Shown here: positions 61,801-64,000 of the stretch, one piece after another
Position numbering within the stretch: the first letter of the stretch is position 1
Layout of the letters: each line of letters begins with the position of its first letter
Source of the DNA: Polymorphobacter megasporae
Lineage (GTDB): Bacteria > Pseudomonadota > Alphaproteobacteria > Sphingomonadales > Sphingomonadaceae
NCBI RefSeq assembly: GCF_018982885.2
Contig: NZ_CP081848.1
Location: 1,550,001 to 1,614,000, forward strand
Direction of reading: 5' to 3'
Length of the DNA stretch: 64,000 nucleotides
The notes under the pieces: generated by a model
Databases searched by the model: none
The model's input: only the letters and a program-made list of their open reading frames with translations
What the model was told of the DNA's origin: nothing
Made by a program: the position numbers and the translations under genes

Positions 61801-62186
61801 GTCAGGCCTTGCTGCTGGACCTGCTGCGGCAGCCGGGGCAGCGCCTGCTGGACCTTGTTCTGCACTTGGACCTGCGCGATGTCGGGGTTGGTCCCCTTCT
61901 CGAAGGTCACCACGAGCGTCAGCGCACCCGCCGAATTCGACGTCGCCTGGAAATAGATCAGCCCGTCGATGCCGGTAAGCTGCTGTTCGATGACCTGCGT
62001 CACGCTCGATTCGAGCGTCTCGGCGGACGCGCCCGGGTAGGTCGCGCGGATGTTGACGGCGGGCGGGGCGATGTCGGGATATTGCTCGACCGGCAGCGAC
62101 AGAACCCCGCCGATACCGGCGAGCATGACGATGATCGCGAGCACCCACGCGAAGATCGGCCGGTCGATGAAGATTTTCGAAATCAT
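58869..62186 (-). CDS. RND efflux permease (HAE-1/AcrB family), pump 2
   Basis: An 1105-residue antiporter. F-I-D-R-P-I-F-A-W-V opens TM1; TM4 reads G-L-L-V-D-D-A-I-V-V-V-E-N-V-E-R; TM10 has G-L-S-A-K-N-A-I-L-I-V-E-F-A. N-F-x-R-type and G-Q-N-T-A-G-T-G-Q-N loops mark the porter domain. The last ~70 residues (from about 1034) are unusual: a collagen-like G-P-D-G-E-P-G-P-D-G-K-P-G-P-D stretch and two copies of L-L-P-A-P-(T/A)-(I/V)-P-D-P-D-Q-P, which would extend into the cytoplasm. Preceded directly by the adaptor gene with no gap. Confidence 0.94.
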   Translation of the reverse strand: MISKIFIDRPIFAWVLAIIVMLAGIGGVLSLPVEQYPDIAPPAVNIRATYPGASAETLESSVTQVIEQQLTGIDGLIYFQATSNSAGALTLVVTFEKGTNPDIAQVQVQNKVQQALPRLPQQVQQQGLTVTKSNADFLMVVSLYDSSDKTTSFDVADYLVSNLQDQIGRIKGVGDYNVFGSQYAMRIWLDPYKLASFQLIPGDVVSALQAQNTQIAAGQLGAQPSPDSQMLSAIVTERSRLTTPDEFKKIIVKTQTDGSKVLLSDVARVELGSESYTNTGRLNGHPAVGMAIQLAPGADALKTAELVRAAVANASGSFPSGYKYAFPLDSTAFIKLSVEEVVKTLGEAIVLVVIVMFVFLQSWRATLIPAIAVPVVLLGTFGILALFGYSINTLTLFGLVLSIGLLVDDAIVVVENVERVMDEDPDISPRDATIKSMAEIQTALIGIALVLSAVFMPMAFFGGSVGVIYRQFAITIIASMTLSVLVALVLSPALASHLLKRPDKEKKEGRVARLGHRFNDWFNRTADRYRDIVARIIAKPLLLLIGYGVIIAVLILGFLHLPTSFLPNEDQGIAQLQFIMPAGTTQARAVEVAKSIEAHFRAAEQKTIDIVYIVIGQNTAGTGQNVARGFIGFKPWDERTGDGQNAAAIVARSNKQLSSIRDAQFTALNPPPVRGLGQSAGFTMELENSGNLDRATFRQRTDALVAAAKADPGLTSVRLNGLDDVPTLAVDVDQEQVGALGLTQSDVDQTLAAAWGGTYVNDFIDRGRVKRVYVQGDAQFRSKPEDLANWYVRNSSGTMTPFSTFAHTRWQRTPTTLQRYNAKPAFEIAGEAAPGSSSGAAMQKMMDLAAKQPGTSVEWSALSYQERLSGGQTPLLYSLSLLVIFLCLAALYESWSIPLSVLLVIPLGLFGATLAVTFRGLTNDVYFQVGLLTTMGLSAKNAILIVEFAEQAERAGKSALDSALEAARLRLRPIIMTSLAFIFGVIPLAISTGAGAQSRIAIGTAVIGGMLTATILAIFYVPLAFVLVRRLFRGHAPEKKDGPDGEPGPDGKPGPDKPVAEAAPDVPLLPAPTIPDPDQPLLPAPAVPDPDQPRLPPPASAGATA

Positions 62187-63362
62187 CTACGACTTGGCGC
62201 GGTCGTCGTTTGCGGCCGGGCGCGGCGCGGGTTTCGATCCCGCCGCCACCGGCTTGATCGCCTGTCCGGGCTTGATCCGATTAATCCCCTCGACAATCAA
62301 TTTGTCCCCGGCGGCGAGACCGCTGGCGACCAGCCATTTGTCGCCGACGGTCCGGTCGAGCTTGACGTCGCGGCTGACCGCCTTGTTGTCCTTGCCGACG
62401 ACGAGCGCGGTCGCGTTGCCCTTGGGATCGCGGCTGATTCCGGTCTGCGGCGCGAGGATCGCGTTTTGCGCCGTCTGCTGGCTCAGCCGGGCGCGGACGA
62501 ACATCCCCGGGAGCAGGACGCCCTGGTGATTGGGAAAACGGGCGCGGAGGGTGACGGTGCCGGTGTTCGGGTCGACGACCGCTTCGGCGAACTCTACCCG
62601 CCCGCTCGCGGCATATTCGCTGCCGTCGGCGAGTTCGAGCCGGACCGCCGCCGATGACGCCGCGCGTCCGCCGCTCGCGAGCGAACGCCGCAGACTGAGC
62701 AGGTCGGCGCTCGATTGCTGAATGTCGACGAAGATCGGGTCGAGCCGCTGGATCGTCGTCAGCGCGGTCGTCTGGCCGACCGTCACCAGCCCGCCCGTCG
62801 TGACGAGCGACCGGCCGATGCGACCGGTGATCGGGGCGGGGATATTGGTGAAACCGAGGTTGATCTTGGCGGTCTCGACCGCCGCGCGATTCTGCGACAC
62901 CGACGCCGCCGCCTGGTCGGCGGTACCGCGCGCATCGACATAATCCTGCTTGGCGACCGCCTGCATATCGGCGAGCGGCTTGTAGCGATCGGCCTTGGCC
63001 TTGGTGGCCGCCGCGTTCGCCTGCGCGCTCGACAGGTTCGCCTGCGCCTGCGCCAACGCGGCGCGATATTGCGACGGGTCGATCTTGTAGAGTGTCTGCC
63101 CGGCGTGGACGACGCTGCCTTCGGTGAAGGTCCGCGCGAGGATCAGCCCGGCAACCTGCGGGCGAACATCCGACGTCTCGAACGCCGCTGTCCGGCCGGT
63201 CAGTTCGATGAACAACGGCACCGTCTCGGCACGCAGCACGACATAGCCAGCCTCGGGAGTAGGAGGGGGACCCTTGTCCTCCTTCTTCTTCCCGCATCCG
63301 GCCAGCATGGCGAGAGCGATCCCGAGGAACGCCCGGGTCGCAAAACGTGGTACGGACTTCAT
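62187..63362 (-). CDS. RND efflux periplasmic adaptor (lipoprotein), pump 2
   Basis: A 391-residue membrane fusion protein. The lipobox A-M-L-A-G-C-G-K-K places the lipid cysteine at about residue 23. V-R-P-Q-V-A-G-L-I-L and Q-T-L-Y-K-I-D-P-S-Q-Y form the lipoyl domain, followed by an Ala-rich coiled coil and I-P-A-P-I-T-G-R-I-G-R-S-L. Q-T-A-Q-N-A-I-L-A-P belongs to the beta-barrel end. Its stop (62187-62189) abuts the permease ATG with no intervening base. ATG 63362 gives the lipoprotein signal; the longer frame to 63455 lacks one. First gene of the pump 2 operon. Confidence 0.9.
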   Translation of the reverse strand: MKSVPRFATRAFLGIALAMLAGCGKKKEDKGPPPTPEAGYVVLRAETVPLFIELTGRTAAFETSDVRPQVAGLILARTFTEGSVVHAGQTLYKIDPSQYRAALAQAQANLSSAQANAAATKAKADRYKPLADMQAVAKQDYVDARGTADQAAASVSQNRAAVETAKINLGFTNIPAPITGRIGRSLVTTGGLVTVGQTTALTTIQRLDPIFVDIQQSSADLLSLRRSLASGGRAASSAAVRLELADGSEYAASGRVEFAEAVVDPNTGTVTLRARFPNHQGVLLPGMFVRARLSQQTAQNAILAPQTGISRDPKGNATALVVGKDNKAVSRDVKLDRTVGDKWLVASGLAAGDKLIVEGINRIKPGQAIKPVAAGSKPAPRPAANDDRAKS

Positions 63363-63390
63363 TGCTGGCTTGCGGCTCCGGCTACGATTC

Positions 63391-63405
63391 GGCTCGATCC
63401 GAGCC
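63391..63405. promoter_or_regulatory. Inverted repeat upstream of pump 2
   Basis: GGCTCG-ATC-CGAGCC, a perfect 6-base-arm palindrome, extended imperfectly by flanking TT/AA. It lies 28 bases upstream of the adaptor ATG, where a repressor or a 5'-leader hairpin could act. No regulator gene adjoins. Confidence 0.35.
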
Positions 63406-63615
63406 AATAAGCCCGATGACGGCGATAACGCGAGTATTGCCATTTCTTTCCGCACCCGCGACCTTCGCGACGTTGCATGATCTTACGCGGATAACCGAGT
63501 TCGAGATGCCTGCCGTCTGACAATTTCGCACTGGTCTCATGGCGGCGGGTACGGTCAACGGGCTATCAAACCCTCGTGTCGCTGCACAAAACCGCAGGGG
63601 CAAGATCAAGGCCTG

Positions 63616-64000
63616 TCAGATTGGGCAATCACCGAGAATTATCCATCCATCATGCTTCGACGAAACCAACGCGGTAAGCCCGGCGCGCTGGCCGATCGTG
63701 TCGATATAGGCGCCGATGGTCACGGCTTGCTCGCCAGTGGCAACCTCGGGGCGGCCGGGTGGCGCGAACCAGACGGGCAGGAACGCCGTTTCGACAGTGC
63801 CGTCGACGTCAATCCGGCAGCGGCCGATCATCCCGTTGACGGCTTCGGGATGGAATGGCGCAAGCGGATAGGCCGGGTCGGGCACGAAGCCGAAAACTCG
63901 CTCGCGGCGCGCGGCCCATTCGGCGCGGGCCGGATGATCCTGCGACGGGCTCAGCGCATGCGTGACGACGACGCCGTTGCCGAGGCCGTGAAAGATCGGC
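63616..64000 (-). CDS. CapA-like (poly-gamma-glutamate synthesis) protein, C-terminal part
   Basis: The frame is open from the right edge to the stop at 63616, about 128 residues. P-I-F-H-G-L-G-N-G-V-V-V-T at the edge is the end of the CapA/PgsA metallophosphatase-like domain ('P-x-x-H-G-L-G-N' with the metal-binding His). F-G-F-V-P-D-P-A-Y-P and N-G-M-I-G-R-C-R-I-D-V-D-G follow, then a C-terminal strand region. CapA-like proteins hydrolyse or help export capsular polyglutamate or cap cell-wall peptides. The gene starts outside the window. The 253 bases before pump 2 hold only its terminator region and the pump promoter. Confidence 0.75.
   Translation of the reverse strand, partial: PIFHGLGNGVVVTHALSPSQDHPARAEWAARRERVFGFVPDPAYPLAPFHPEAVNGMIGRCRIDVDGTVETAFLPVWFAPPGRPEVATGEQAVTIGAYIDTIGQRAGLTALVSSKHDGWIILGDCPI

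Overview
The window is GC-rich, densely packed alphaproteobacterial chromosome and reads as a sphingomonad that can make bacteriochlorophyll. The indicators are a hisC-tyrA pair in the same order as the Zymomonas mobilis hisH-tyrC operon, many TonB-dependent receptors and RND pumps, a PEP-CTERM protein with a P-D-P-E-T-W-A tail, a PhaR/PhaA pair, and a clear BciA (8-vinyl reductase of bacteriochlorophyll synthesis). Relatives of Sandarakinorhabdus or Polymorphobacter would fit, but this is inference. I see no prophage, transposase, integrase or CRISPR array; mobile DNA is limited to short palindromic and dispersed intergenic repeats.

Layout. 1-8200: start of an exported amidohydrolase, a small membrane protein, tRNA-Thr, a glutathione peroxidase coupled to aminopeptidase P, a repeat-filled gap (3248-3796), an S9A peptidase, a secreted methyltransferase-like protein, an unknown secreted protein and phaR. 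8300-12200: phaA, a short methyltransferase, and the overlapping operon metX-GNAT-metW. 12250-20000: a TonB receptor divergent from bciA, then hisC-tyrA and argD-argF. 20140-26460: hslO-queC, queE and queF (queuosine precursor), then an overlapping sulfurtransferase-metC-membrane protein run. 26570-33930: a tripartite RND pump, a LuxR-type regulator with a degenerate receiver, and a lipoprotein.

33950-43890 looks like a pyroglutamate (5-oxoproline) locus. A full-length 5-oxoprolinase, two transporter subunits (DUF969, DUF979) and a DUF2891 protein are joined by 4-base overlaps, a transglutaminase-like protein follows, and a large TonB receptor is divergent. 43900-48200: an intact dispersed repeat, then a DyP-type peroxidase with two accessory proteins that look like diverged paralogues of each other, and a PEP-CTERM surface protein. 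48300-51100: rpmB-GNAT-recQ. 51600-57330: lysC-orf125-nitronate monooxygenase-ptsP in one overlapping operon, divergent from ubiG. 57300-63360: a second RND pump. The end holds the 3' part of a CapA-like gene.

Most operons are stitched by ATGA, GTGA or TGATG overlaps. Two paralogous outer-membrane efflux proteins carry Gly/Thr simple-sequence insertions at the same predicted extracellular loop. Palindromic repeats sit in biosynthetic intergenic gaps and in places supply the translation signals of the next gene. No calculation was run; all domain calls come from reading the translated sequence.
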